Shown: piece after piece, positions 53,427 to 62,973 of the stretch
How positions within the stretch are numbered: position 1 is the first letter of the stretch
How the letters are laid out: every line of letters starts with the position of its first letter
Assembly (NCBI RefSeq): GCF_005081705.1
Contig: NZ_CP034876.1
Coordinates: 325,863 to 389,862, forward strand
From: Buchnera aphidicola (Hyperomyzus lactucae)
Lineage (GTDB): Bacteria; Pseudomonadota; Gammaproteobacteria; Enterobacterales; Enterobacteriaceae
Reading direction: 5' to 3'
DNA: 64,000 bases
Made by a program: the position numbers and the translations under genes
Notes under the pieces: generated by a model
The model's database searches: none
What the model was told of the DNA's origin: nothing
The model's input: only the letters and a program-made list of their open reading frames with translations

Positions 53427-53510
53427 ATATAACTAGATAGTTAAGTAACTCATATGTGAATATGTTTTTTAATTAATATTCAAAAATATAACATATTATA
53501 ATAAAAATTT

Positions 53511-56432
53511 TTATTTAGGCTTTGAAACAGGAGAACTAGAACAATTTGTTGCAGAATGTGCTCCTGCAGAATTTTTTATTCTAATACTTGATTTCATTGT
53601 CAATAAATCAGAATTAATTGTTGTTTTTTCATTCTTTAACAACAATGTCTCAGAAATTTTTGTTATAGGTGCACTTGATTGATTTCTTTTATTTTCTCTT
53701 TTGTTAATGGTATTTAAAAATATATTTTTTTTATTTGAAATGAACAAACTGTTTTCTTTAGATGCTACCATTAATTTAGATTTGATAATATTTTGGATTG
53801 AAGGATTATTTTTTAAAAACTTTTTACATTCATATACTTCACTGTGTAATTGTTTTTTTCTAAAAAAATCATGATTTTTAATATATTTTTTATTTAGTGT
53901 TTTTTCTAAAAAAGTTTCATTGTTTTTTGTATCTACAGAAGATATAAATAATTTTTTTTTATTACTTATTTTTTTTTGTTTTTTTCTTTCATCTAATGTA
54001 TATAGATGTTTAATCCAAACTTTGCCTAATGCTAATTCTAATGAAAATACTGAAGAAACATTTAATTTAGGAGATTGAATAAGATTTATATTTGCAGGAT
54101 TTTTCTGTACGATTTTTTTTGTTAACATTTTAGAATAATTTATAAAATGATAAAATATAGTATTATAGTCAATATTAGTAATGCAACACTTATTGAGTGA
54201 AATATTTTTAAAAAAAATATTTTGATGCTTATATTCCTGTTTTAAATTAAAATTTTTCATTTTATGATTTTTGTGATTTGTATTTAAAACATTATTTGAT
54301 TTATTTTTTATATTATAAAAAAAATTATATTCACTACATAATTTTATTTTTTTGTTTTTTAAATGTTCTATTTCATTATTTGTATAAAAATTATTAGATT
54401 TTTCTAAAGAGAAAGAATGACTTTTTTTAATTGATTTAAATTTTGCATTTTTTAAAGATAAATTTGTAATACTTTCACTTAAATTATACATCTCATTATC
54501 ATGTTTTTTTTCTTTCGATAAATTTAATGATATATTTTTTTTTCTAAATAATTTAGATGAAATTGTTATCTTTTTTTTGTCATAATTATCTTCATTTAAA
54601 GAAACACGTTTTTTTTTTAAGAAAATACTATTTTTACCATGAATAGTATTATTTTTAAAAATTTCGCTTGTAATAAAAATATGTTTAACTAAAAAAGAAC
54701 TTTTAAGCCAAGTGATTATTTTAAATATAAAATTATTATTATTTGACAGTTTTGTACAAAATTTTTTACAATTATTTTTTTGTGAAACATTTTCTTGTTC
54801 TTTGTTTATATTGTTAAAATTATTTTTAAACAAGTTACATTGCTTTAAATCTAATTTTTTTTTCTTTTTTCTTTCTAAAATCTTTTCTGTTAAGAAATGT
54901 GCTATTTTATTTTTTCGAATTTTAGAGAGAGAATAACTAATCGAATTTACACTTTCACCTTTTCGAATTCTAGATACAGAATAATGAGGTGTTTTCATTT
55001 TTTTACTAGGAATAATAATTGTTTTTCCGCCTGCTTGACGTTTTTCAATAGCATGTACAGCCGCTCTTTTTTCATTCAATAAATAACAGGCTATTTCTAT
55101 AGGCACAATAGCATGTACTTCATATGTATTTTCTTTTAATGCTTCTTCTTCTATTAATCGCAAAATAGACAAAGACAAAGATTCATTATCTCTAATAGTT
55201 CCTGTTCCTGTACATCTAGGACAAATATGGTGACTAGATTCACTCAAAGATGAACTTAATCTTTGTCTGGACATTTCCAATAAACCAAATCGAGAAATAT
55301 GACCAATTTGAATACGTGCTCTATCTTCACGAGCCATTTCGCGTAATCTGTTTTCAACAGATTTTTGATGAGTCATAGATGTCATATCTATAAAATCAAT
55401 TACTATTAAACCTCCTAAGTCACGTAAACGTAATTGACGAGAAATCTCATTAACTGCTTCTAAATTAGTATTAAATGCTGTAGATTCAATATCTGCACCA
55501 CTTGTAGACCGAGAAGAATTTATATCGATAGCAGTTAAAGCTTCTGTAGTATCTACCATAATTGAACCACCAGAAGGTAGTCTTACCTTTCTTTGAAAAG
55601 CAGAATCTATTTGTGTTTCAATTTGAAAATAACTGAAAAGAGGTACTTCTCCAGAGTACAGCTTAATCTTATTAATAAAATCTGGACGACCTAAAAAAGT
55701 AATATGTTTACGTGCTAAATCTAATGTTTTAGGATTATCAATGAGAATCTCTCCAATATCTTTTCGTAAATAATCTCTAAAAGCACGAAAAATAATATTG
55801 CTTTCTTGATGAATTAAAAATGGTGCTGTTCTGTTTTTTGCTATTATTTTTATTGTATCCCAATGTTGTAATCTGAGTGATAAATCCCATTTTAATGATT
55901 CTATAGATTTTCCTGCACCAGCAGTCCGAATAATTAAACTCATATCTTCAGGTAGTGTCAATAAAGATAAAAATTCCTTTAACACTATTCTATCATTACC
56001 TTCTATTCTTCTTGATATTCCACCTGCTTTAGGATTATTTGGCATAAGAACTAAATAACTGCCAGGCAAGCTAATAAAAGTAGTTAAAGCAGCACCTTTA
56101 GTTCCTCGTTCTTCCTTGTTTATTTGAACGATAACTTCTTGACCTTCTTGTAAAATATTTTTGATATTTTGATTCGAATCATGCATGTGATTTGTTGGAA
56201 AATAATTTTTAGAAATTTCTTTTAATGGTAAAAATCCATGCTTTTCTTCGCCATAATCTACAAAAGCAGCTTCCAAACTAGGTTCTATACGAGTAATTTT
56301 TCCTTTATAAATGTTTGATTTTTTTTGTTCTGATCCAGAATTTTCTATATCAAGATCATATAAACGCTGACCATCAACAAGGGCAATACGCAACTCTTCC
56401 TGCTGAGTTGCATTAATTAACATTCTTTTCAT
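53511..56432 (-). CDS. rne: Ribonuclease E
   Basis: Endonuclease for mRNA decay and rRNA/tRNA processing, and degradosome scaffold; 973 residues (E. coli 1061). Residues 1-500 are the catalytic half: S1 domain (about 39-120), catalytic D303 and D346, and the zinc-link C404/C407 in CPRC, all at E. coli numbering. The C-terminal half is Lys/Asn-rich and barely alignable, but three patches remain: a hydrophobic amphipathic stretch at about 568-585 ([17 protein letters not shown]) where E. coli has membrane segment [15 protein letters not shown] at 797-810 like the enolase-binding ELASGKVWI, and a tail [13 protein letters not shown] like the PNPase-binding AAGGHTATHHASA. It converges on flgK; rluC is divergent. 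Confidence 0.96.
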   Translation of the reverse strand: MKRMLINATQQEELRIALVDGQRLYDLDIENSGSEQKKSNIYKGKITRIEPSLEAAFVDYGEEKHGFLPLKEISKNYFPTNHMHDSNQNIKNILQEGQEVIVQINKEERGTKGAALTTFISLPGSYLVLMPNNPKAGGISRRIEGNDRIVLKEFLSLLTLPEDMSLIIRTAGAGKSIESLKWDLSLRLQHWDTIKIIAKNRTAPFLIHQESNIIFRAFRDYLRKDIGEILIDNPKTLDLARKHITFLGRPDFINKIKLYSGEVPLFSYFQIETQIDSAFQRKVRLPSGGSIMVDTTEALTAIDINSSRSTSGADIESTAFNTNLEAVNEISRQLRLRDLGGLIVIDFIDMTSMTHQKSVENRLREMAREDRARIQIGHISRFGLLEMSRQRLSSSLSESSHHICPRCTGTGTIRDNESLSLSILRLIEEEALKENTYEVHAIVPIEIACYLLNEKRAAVHAIEKRQAGGKTIIIPSKKMKTPHYSVSRIRKGESVNSISYSLSKIRKNKIAHFLTEKILERKKKKKLDLKQCNLFKNNFNNINKEQENVSQKNNCKKFCTKLSNNNNFIFKIITWLKSSFLVKHIFITSEIFKNNTIHGKNSIFLKKKRVSLNEDNYDKKKITISSKLFRKKNISLNLSKEKKHDNEMYNLSESITNLSLKNAKFKSIKKSHSFSLEKSNNFYTNNEIEHLKNKKIKLCSEYNFFYNIKNKSNNVLNTNHKNHKMKNFNLKQEYKHQNIFFKNISLNKCCITNIDYNTIFYHFINYSKMLTKKIVQKNPANINLIQSPKLNVSSVFSLELALGKVWIKHLYTLDERKKQKKISNKKKLFISSVDTKNNETFLEKTLNKKYIKNHDFFRKKQLHSEVYECKKFLKNNPSIQNIIKSKLMVASKENSLFISNKKNIFLNTINKRENKRNQSSAPITKISETLLLKNEKTTINSDLLTMKSSIRIKNSAGAHSATNCSSSPVSKPK

Positions 56433-56762
56433 TATAACTTTTTCTCTCTTATTTTTATAAATAAGTAAATATATCTACAGGAAATATGAACTATTAAAAA
56501 TCAATTTTTATTATTAAAAATATGAATTTTATTTTAAAATACTTATAAAAATAAGTTTTTTATTTAATATTTAAAATAAAAACATTAAAATATACATTTA
56601 TAAAAATTAATATATATAAAATATCTTTAATTTTTTTGAATATAAAAGTTTTTAAAGTTAATTTAAATAATAACAAATAATTTATTTAATATATTTATAT
56701 AAATAATTATATTATAATAAATAAAAATTAAAAAAATTACTTTTGAAATAGAGATTTTTTTA
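56433..56762. other. Divergent leader region rne/rluC
   Basis: A 330-base, almost pure A/T spacer. In E. coli the long rne 5' leader folds to allow autoregulation; here I cannot recognise the conserved hairpins. It must contain the promoters of both genes but no distinct consensus stands out. No protein remnant was found. Confidence 0.45.
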
Positions 56763-57716
56763 ATGAAACATAAAATACTACCTATATCTATTATATATAT
56801 CAATGAAGATATGATAAATCAAAGAATAGATAATTTTATGCATAGTAGATATAAAAATATACCAAAAAGTATGATCTATCGTATTATCAGAACAGGAAAA
56901 ATTCGAATTAACAAAAAAAGAGTCAAACCACATTACAAATTAAAGATTCGAGATATATTAAAAATTCCACCAATAAAAATTTTATACAACAATTCAAAAA
57001 ATATTTTTTTTCCTTTGAATCATGCTAAAAATTTATTAAATAGTATTTTATATGAAGATAAGCATTTATTAATTATTAATAAACCTTCAGGAATCGCCGT
57101 ACATGGCGGAAGTGGATTAAATTTCGGGGTTATAGAATATTTCCGAAAGTTGCGTCCACTAGATAAGTTTCTTGAACTTATGCATCGTATTGATCGTGAA
57201 ACATCAGGTATTTTAATATTAGCAAAAAAACGTACATCTTTAGCATTTTTGCATCAACAATTAAGAGAAAAAAAGATTAGAAAAGAATATATAGCATTAG
57301 TACATGGTTTATGGCCTGAACATATAAAAAAAATTTCTAAACCTTTGTTAAAAGCAAAAATACAAGAAAAACAAAAAAAAGTTTCAATTGATGAAAAAGG
57401 AAAACCTTCAGAAACACATTTTAAAATAAAAAAACAATTTTCTTCTTCAACACTATTATTGGTTACTCCAAAAACTGGTCGAACACATCAAATTCGTGTA
57501 CATTCTTCATATGCAGGACATCCTATATTATTTGATAAACGTTATGGTAATAACAATTTAGACGCTGATATAAAAATGAAAAACAAATACAATATTAATA
57601 GGCTTTTACTCCACGCGTCTGAAATTCATTTTATTCACCCGGAAAATGGCAAAAAAATGTGTATAAAAGCACCATTAGATATAAATTTTAAAAATTATTT
57701 AAGTACTATAATATAA
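56763..57716 (+). CDS. rluC: 23S rRNA pseudouridine synthase RluC
   Basis: Makes pseudouridine at positions 955, 2504 and 2580 of 23S rRNA; 317 residues (E. coli 319). The N-terminal S4 domain has QRIDNFMHSRYKNIPKSMIYRIIRTGKIRINKKRVK. The catalytic aspartate lies in LMHRIDRETSGILILAKK (about 139-156), and the C-terminal KTGRTHQIRVHSSYAGHPILFDKRYG is intact. It is divergent from rne and 84 bases ahead of rpmF, as in E. coli. Confidence 0.97.
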   Translation: MKHKILPISIIYINEDMINQRIDNFMHSRYKNIPKSMIYRIIRTGKIRINKKRVKPHYKLKIRDILKIPPIKILYNNSKNIFFPLNHAKNLLNSILYEDKHLLIINKPSGIAVHGGSGLNFGVIEYFRKLRPLDKFLELMHRIDRETSGILILAKKRTSLAFLHQQLREKKIRKEYIALVHGLWPEHIKKISKPLLKAKIQEKQKKVSIDEKGKPSETHFKIKKQFSSSTLLLVTPKTGRTHQIRVHSSYAGHPILFDKRYGNNNLDADIKMKNKYNINRLLLHASEIHFIHPENGKKMCIKAPLDINFKNYLSTII

Positions 57717-57800
57717 TTTATTATATATAAAATTTAGTATATAAAAAATTATATTAATTTTATTCATCTGATTTCAAATTTACTAAATAGAGAAATATAT

Positions 57801-57965
57801 ATGGCAGTTCAAAAAAATAAGCCCACTCGTTCTAAAAGAGGAATGAGACGTTCTCATGATTCTCTAATAACACCAACGTTATCTGTAGATAAATTTTCTG
57901 GAGAAACGCATATTCGACATCACATTACTATTAACGGATATTATAAAGGCAAAAAAGTCATTTAA
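57801..57965 (+). CDS. rpmF: 50S ribosomal protein L32
   Basis: A 54-residue basic protein starting [21 protein letters not shown] and continuing with [16 protein letters not shown] and GYYKGKKVI. This is the ribosomal protein L32 sequence (E. coli 57). The ATG at 57801 is the only sensible start, though the preceding AGAGAAAT is a weak ribosome site. In E. coli it heads the rpmF-plsX-fabHDG-acpP cluster; here plsX and fabH are gone and a hairpin separates it from fabD. Confidence 0.96.
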   Translation: MAVQKNKPTRSKRGMRRSHDSLITPTLSVDKFSGETHIRHHITINGYYKGKKVI

Positions 57966-57978
57966 AAAAATTTCATCT

Positions 57979-58007
57979 AAAATGGTGCTTTTAAAAAGCA
58001 TCATTTT
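57979..58007 (+). terminator. Hairpin after rpmF
   Basis: A 14-base self-complementary arm pair with one G-U (57979-57992 AAAATGGTGCTTTT with 57994-58007) folds back tightly 13 bases after the rpmF stop. The right arm itself ends in CATTTTATT, giving a partial U-run. It probably ends rpmF transcripts. Confidence 0.6.
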
Positions 58008-58270
58008 ATTAAAAATTATATTTTATATATAAAATTTACTCATTTTAAAACTTTTTAAAGTCACTAATTCAACTATATAATATAGCTGATATTATTAATA
58101 TAATTATATATTAATAAATTTATTTTTATATGTTTTAAAAGAAATACAATCAATTTAAATTGAATAAAACATTATTCATTATAAATTAAAAAATATTTTT
58201 ATATATAAAAATTCATCTAAAAAATAAAAAATTTTACACAAAATATCGCATTAAAAATAAGGTAATTATA
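58008..58270. other. Gene-free region where plsX and fabH stood
   Basis: Together with the preceding hairpin this is a 305-base interval between rpmF and fabD. E. coli has plsX and fabH here. I looked for remnants of either (for example the FabH Cys motif) and saw none; the sequence is nearly all A/T. AAGG lies a few bases before the fabD start. Confidence 0.55.
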
Positions 58271-59222
58271 ATGGCTTTATTCGCAATGTTATTCCCTGGA
58301 CAAGGTGCACAATACGTAGGTATGCTATCTTCATTTTTTTTAAAAAAAAATAATATTTTTAAAAATACTTTTGAAGAAGCATCAGATTGCATTCATGATG
58401 ATTTATTTAAATTAGTACAAGAAGGACCAGGAATAAAATTAAATAAAAGTCACTACACACAAGTGGCAATATTAACTGCATCAGTTTCAATCTATCGTTT
58501 TTGGAATGATAAAAGTGGAAGAATTCCATCTTTAATGTCTGGTCATAGCCTTGGAGAATATTCTGCTCTAGTATGTTCCAATTCAATAAAGTTTTCTGAT
58601 GCATTAAAAATTGTTTTTTTTCGCGGAAAACTGATGGAAGAAACGACTATAAACAGACCCTCTTTAATGCAAGCGATTATTGGTTTAAATAAAAAATTAG
58701 TAAAAAATGCATGTTTAATAGCATCAAAAAAAAAAAATAGTATCCTTGGCAAGTATAAACTCTCATGATCAAATAGTAATTTCAGGAGATAAATCTGCTG
58801 TATATGAAGCAAGCGTAAATTGTAAAAAACTTGGCGCCAAATATGTATTGAATATAAATACTAATATACCTGCTCATTGTGCACTATTGAAACCAATATC
58901 TGAAAAACTAAAAAAAATATTTAAAATTATTACTATAAATTCACCAGTTGTTCCAATTCTTAATAATGTCGATGTAAAATCTGAAAATAATAGTGAAAAT
59001 ATTAAAAATGCATTAATAAGACAAGTCTATAGTACCGTAAGATGGAAAGAAATTATAGACTTAATAAAATCAAAAAAAATTTTTACTATGCTGGAAATAG
59101 GACCCAATACAATAATAACTAATTTAAATAAAAAAAATAAAAATATTATTGCATATAGTACAAATAACCTAAAAAATTTTTTAATATCCTTTAAAAAAAT
59201 TAATCAAGGAAAAAATGAATAA
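58271..59222 (+). pseudogene. fabD: Malonyl-CoA:ACP transacylase, split by a poly(A) frameshift
   Basis: Loads malonyl groups onto ACP for fatty-acid synthesis. The first frame (58271-58768) carries FPGQGAQYVGML, the nucleophile S93 in GHSLGEYSALVC and the arginine in FFRGKLMEE, but after a run of 12 A it runs into TGA. The second frame begins at the same tract and carries INSHDQIVISG, the active-site histidine in PAHCALLKP, and NNVDVKSENN through to the end at 59222. With 11 A the two join to one 316-residue protein (E. coli 309). All catalytic residues are intact and fabD is normally essential, so slippage rescue or sequencing error is likelier than real loss. It overlaps fabG by 8 bases. 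Confidence 0.9.
58726..58737 (+). repeat. A12 homopolymer at the fabD frameshift
   Basis: Twelve consecutive A sit exactly where the two fabD frames meet. Eleven (or fourteen) would give one continuous frame reading ASKKKIVSLASINSH. Confidence 0.95.
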
Positions 59223-59943
59223 AAAAACTGCATTAATAACAGGGGCAAATCGGGGAATAGGAAAAGCAATTGCAAAAAAACTTATAAGAAAAGGAATTCA
59301 GGTAATTGGTACAGCGACTACTCAAGATGGAGCTAATATCATTAGTAATTATTTAAAAGAAAATGGATTCGGTTGTGTTTTAAATTTAAATGACACTGAT
59401 TCTATCACAGAAAAAATAAATGAAATTTATAAAAAAAAATATTCAATTGATATATTAATTAATAATGCTGGTATTAAAGAAGACAATTTATTAATTAATA
59501 TGAAAGCTAAAGAATGGGATAAAGTTATAAATATTAATTTAACATCAATATTTCATCTTACAAAATCTGTTATCCGATCAATGATAAAAAAAAGAAAAGG
59601 AAGAATTATTACTATTGGATCTATAATTTCATGTATAGGAAATAAAGGACAAACTAATTATAGTGCTTCTAAATCAGGATTAATAGGGTTCCATAAATCA
59701 TTAGCATTAGAAATAGCTTCTAAAGGAATTACTGTGAATATTGTTGCACCAGGTTTTATTAAAACAGATTTTACTGATCAATTAAATATTATTCAGTATC
59801 AAAAATATTTATCTGAAATTCCAATGAAAAGATTAGGATGTGCACAAGAAGTAGCGGATGCAGTTATTTTTTTAGCTTCAGAAAAAGCGTCATATATTAC
59901 TGGACATACATTACATGTAAATGGAGGCATGTATATGATATAA
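59215..59943 (+). CDS. fabG: 3-oxoacyl-[acyl-carrier-protein] reductase
   Basis: NADPH-dependent short-chain dehydrogenase of fatty-acid elongation, 242 residues (E. coli 244). The cofactor site is ALITGANRGIGKAIA (about 6-20), the structural NNAGI follows, and the catalytic triad is S in TIGSIIS, Y and K in YSASKSG (about 150-156). The C-terminus is GHTLHVNGGMYM. Its ATG lies within the last 8 bases of fabD. acpP follows after 85 bases. Confidence 0.97.
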   Translation: MNKKTALITGANRGIGKAIAKKLIRKGIQVIGTATTQDGANIISNYLKENGFGCVLNLNDTDSITEKINEIYKKKYSIDILINNAGIKEDNLLINMKAKEWDKVININLTSIFHLTKSVIRSMIKKRKGRIITIGSIISCIGNKGQTNYSASKSGLIGFHKSLALEIASKGITVNIVAPGFIKTDFTDQLNIIQYQKYLSEIPMKRLGCAQEVADAVIFLASEKASYITGHTLHVNGGMYMI

Positions 59944-60028
59944 TATAGATATCTTTGTTTAATTTCACAAAATATATTTTATATCACTAATATAACCACT
60001 TATTTAAAAAATTTAAGGAAAAATGTAC

Positions 60029-60271
60029 ATGAAAAATATTGAACAGCGTATAAAGAAAATAATTAAAGAAAAACTAGATATTAAGGAAGAAAATATTTTA
60101 AATAATTCATCTTTCGTAGATGATCTCGGTGCAGATTCTCTTGATACAGTAGAACTCATTATGGCTTTAGAAGAAGAATTTAATATTGAAATATCAGATG
60201 AAGAAGCTGAAAAAATTAACACTATACAACAATCTATTGAATATATCGAGCATAGGTATGCAAAGGAGTAA
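60029..60271 (+). CDS. acpP: Acyl carrier protein
   Basis: Carrier of growing acyl chains, 80 residues. The start at 60029 gives [10 protein letters not shown], matching E. coli MSTIEERVKK, with AGGA about ten bases upstream; an ATG two codons earlier lies too close to the ribosome site. The phosphopantetheine serine is S37 in [13 protein letters not shown], and the acidic helix [21 protein letters not shown] is nearly identical to E. coli. fabF, pabC and mltG, which follow acpP in E. coli, are missing; tmk comes next. Confidence 0.97.
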   Translation: MKNIEQRIKKIIKEKLDIKEENILNNSSFVDDLGADSLDTVELIMALEEEFNIEISDEEAEKINTIQQSIEYIEHRYAKE

Positions 60272-60381
60272 ATAAGTATATATTATACTAATAGATTGAG
60301 AATAAAATGAGTATTTATTTATAAATAACAATAAATATAAATGACAGACAACTAAAATTGTATAATAAATAGTTTAAAATC

Positions 60382-61020
60382 ATGATAAAAAATAAATTTA
60401 TTGTAATCGAAGGATTGGAAGGTGCAGGTAAAACTTATGCTTGTATATGTATTAAAAATATACTAAAAAAATATAATATTACAAATATACTATCAGTACG
60501 TCAACCGGGTAGTACGCCTATTGCAGAAGAAATAAGAAATTTAACAAAAAAAAAATTTAAAAATGACAATCTAATTAAAGAAACTGAATTACTATTAATG
60601 TATGCAGCCAGACTCCAATTAGTTGAAAAAAAAATAAAACCAGCATTAGAAAATGGGATGTGGGTGATTTCTGATCGTCATGATTTATCTTCTTTAGCTT
60701 ATCAAGGGGGTGGATTGGGTATTAAAAAAAAAATAATAACTCAACTACATTCTTTATTTTTTGAAAACTTAATTCCAGATTTGACTGTTTATTTAGATGT
60801 ATCTCCTAAAATTGGTCTATCAAGAGCATATAATAGAGATCCATTAGATCAAATAGAAAGTAGATCTTTAGAATTTTTCAGAAAAACTAGAAAAAGTTAC
60901 TTAAAAAGTATACAACTAAACAAAAATACTATAAAAATAAATGCTAATTTAAACATTAAAATTGTAACGCATAATATTACAAAAAAAATTTTAAATTGGC
61001 TTAACAAGCAAATGGTATGA
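60382..61020 (+). CDS. tmk: Thymidylate kinase
   Basis: Phosphorylates dTMP to dTDP, 212 residues (E. coli 213). The P-loop is IEGLEGAGKTYA (about 9-20), where the usual GKTT is GKTY. The DR motif is VISDRHDLSSLAYQGGG and the lid region YNRDPLDQIESRSLEFF. Its stop overlaps the holB start (ATGA, 61017-61020), so the two are translationally coupled, as in E. coli. Confidence 0.97.
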   Translation: MIKNKFIVIEGLEGAGKTYACICIKNILKKYNITNILSVRQPGSTPIAEEIRNLTKKKFKNDNLIKETELLLMYAARLQLVEKKIKPALENGMWVISDRHDLSSLAYQGGGLGIKKKIITQLHSLFFENLIPDLTVYLDVSPKIGLSRAYNRDPLDQIESRSLEFFRKTRKSYLKSIQLNKNTIKINANLNIKIVTHNITKKILNWLNKQMV

Positions 61021-62003
61021 AATTATATCCTTGGTTAATAAATCCATATAATAATTTTATCAAACAATATCAAACAAAAAAAGCTCATCATGCTTATTTA
61101 ATAAAAACTCAAAGAGGAATAGGAGCATCAATATTAATTTGGTTTATTAGTAAATGGTTATTGTGTCTTAAACCAGTTGGAATTAATTTTTGTAACGAAT
61201 GTCATGGGTGTAAATTGATGTCTGTTCGAAACCATCCAGACTGGCATAATTTTATATCTGAAAAAAACAATATGTTTAACGTTGATAATGTAAGAATGAT
61301 TAATGAGAAAATATTTAAATGTTCTCAACAAGGCGGAAATAAAATTATTTTTTTATCAGACATTGAAAAACTAACAGAATCAGCAGTTAACGCTTTTTTA
61401 AAAACATTAGAAGAGCCACCAAAAAACACTTGGTTTTTTCTTGTTAGTTATACAAACTTAAATTTATACACTACATTAAGTAGTCGTTGTCTCATATATA
61501 AATTATTTCCTCCTACAGAAAAAAATAGTTTGAATTGGTTAAAAAAAGAAACTATAAACAAAAATAGATCATATTTAACTGCACTACGAATCAATCAAGG
61601 TTCTCCTATATCTGCAAAAAAATTTATTAACGGTAATATCTGGATAGATAGAATAAATTTTTATAAGCGTTTATACAACTCTTTAAAAAACAAAAATCTA
61701 TTAAATATGTTAAAAACATTAAATGAAAAAAACAGTATAGTGCAAATTGATTGGATATGTTTCTTACTTTGTGATTCTATTAAATTTAATTTTAATGAAA
61801 AAAAATATTTAACTAATTTTGATCAAATTGAATTAATTAAACTGCTTTCTTATAATGCAAATATGATTTTAGATCTTAGTCTTCGTACTTGGATGAGATG
61901 CAGATATAGACTATCAAAAATCTCTGGTATTAATTATGAATTATTATTATTAGAACAATTGCTTTTATGGGAAAAAATTTTGAATTTTAAAATCACAATT
62001 TAA
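61017..62003 (+). CDS. holB: DNA polymerase III subunit delta'
   Basis: Stator subunit of the clamp loader, 328 residues (E. coli 334). The zinc-binding cysteines are visible in CLKPVGINFCNECHGCKLM (C50, C59, C62, C65). The degenerate AAA+ core has RGIGASILIW in place of a Walker A, VDNVRMINEKI, and FLKTLEEPPKNTWFFLVS with the SRC motif in TTLSSRCLIY. The C-terminal collar domain is poorly conserved. It is coupled to tmk and lies 23 bases before tatD. Confidence 0.95.
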   Translation: MKLYPWLINPYNNFIKQYQTKKAHHAYLIKTQRGIGASILIWFISKWLLCLKPVGINFCNECHGCKLMSVRNHPDWHNFISEKNNMFNVDNVRMINEKIFKCSQQGGNKIIFLSDIEKLTESAVNAFLKTLEEPPKNTWFFLVSYTNLNLYTTLSSRCLIYKLFPPTEKNSLNWLKKETINKNRSYLTALRINQGSPISAKKFINGNIWIDRINFYKRLYNSLKNKNLLNMLKTLNEKNSIVQIDWICFLLCDSIKFNFNEKKYLTNFDQIELIKLLSYNANMILDLSLRTWMRCRYRLSKISGINYELLLLEQLLLWEKILNFKITI

Positions 62004-62026
62004 TTTTTATAAAATAGAGAAAAATT

Positions 62027-62824
62027 ATGTTCTTAATTGATTCACACTGTCATATTGATCGATTAAATTATAGTTTATTACATAAAAATATAGAAAGTTT
62101 ATTAAAAAAATCTTATAAAAACAATGTAAAAAATTTTTTAACAGTATCAACTTCTATTGATAATTTTTATACAATAAAAAAATTATTTAAAAAATATGAT
62201 TCTATTTTCTATTCTTGTGGTGTCCACCCTTTAAATTGTATAAAAGAACTAAAAATTTTTAATAAAATAGAAGAATTATCTAATAAAATAGAAGAATTAT
62301 CTAATATAACACGTGTAATAGCACTAGGTGAAACTGGATTAGATTATCATTATTCACATGAAACAAAAAATATTCAAAAAGATTTTTTTCGTGAACATAT
62401 TAGAATTGCAAAGAAATTAAAAAAACCAATTATAGTACATTCTCGTAATTCTATTGTTGATACTATAAAAATATTAAAAGAAAAAAATTCAGAAAAATGT
62501 ACTGGAGTACTACATTCTTTTAACGAAAATTATTATTCTGCATGTCAATTATTAGATATAGGTTTTTATATTTCTTTATCTGGAATATCAACTTTTAAAA
62601 ATTCTATAGAATTATGCAATACAGTAAAAAAAATTCCATTGGAACGTTTGTTAATAGAAACCGATTCACCGTATTTATCACCAGTACCATATCGAGGAAA
62701 AGAAAATCAGCCCGCATATTTATTGTATATAGCAAAACAAATTGCTGTTCTAAAAAAAACAGACATAAAAGTTATAGCAAAAATTACAACAAATAATTTT
62801 CGCAAATTATTTAATTTAAAATAA
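62027..62824 (+). CDS. ycfH: TatD-family metal-dependent hydrolase YcfH
   Basis: TatD-family nuclease or deoxyribonuclease-like hydrolase, 265 residues, as in E. coli YcfH. Metal ligands lie in DSHCHIDRL (5-13), the glutamate in [11 protein letters not shown], and histidines in IVHSRN and VLHSFNE, with the final aspartate in [22 protein letters not shown] perfect 21-base tandem duplication adds a second copy of NKIEELS at about residues 79-92. Its exact substrate is not established. It lies between holB and ptsG, the E. coli order. Confidence 0.94.
   Translation: MFLIDSHCHIDRLNYSLLHKNIESLLKKSYKNNVKNFLTVSTSIDNFYTIKKLFKKYDSIFYSCGVHPLNCIKELKIFNKIEELSNKIEELSNITRVIALGETGLDYHYSHETKNIQKDFFREHIRIAKKLKKPIIVHSRNSIVDTIKILKEKNSEKCTGVLHSFNENYYSACQLLDIGFYISLSGISTFKNSIELCNTVKKIPLERLLIETDSPYLSPVPYRGKENQPAYLLYIAKQIAVLKKTDIKVIAKITTNNFRKLFNLK
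62261..62302 (+). repeat. Perfect 21-base tandem duplication within ycfH
   Basis: Two identical copies (62261-62281 and 62282-62302) encode NKIEELS twice in a row, in a surface region between the GVHPLN and ALGETG motifs. Being a multiple of three, it keeps the frame. Identity of the copies suggests a recent event. Confidence 0.95.
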
Positions 62825-62973
62825 ATATAATTTCTATCTTATAAATGACTAGTTATAAAACAATGAACTTTATATTTTTAATAATTCTATTTTTATAAAA
62901 AATTTATTTAAATAAGAAATATGCGTTATGTATAATCTATTAATAATTTTATATATTTAGGAGTCTTTTTGAT

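Noticed and set aside
54712-55082. Plus-strand Phe/Ser-rich frames over rne
   Set aside because: They arise from the Lys/Asn-rich RNase E tail read backwards; Lys codons give Phe. No independent evidence.
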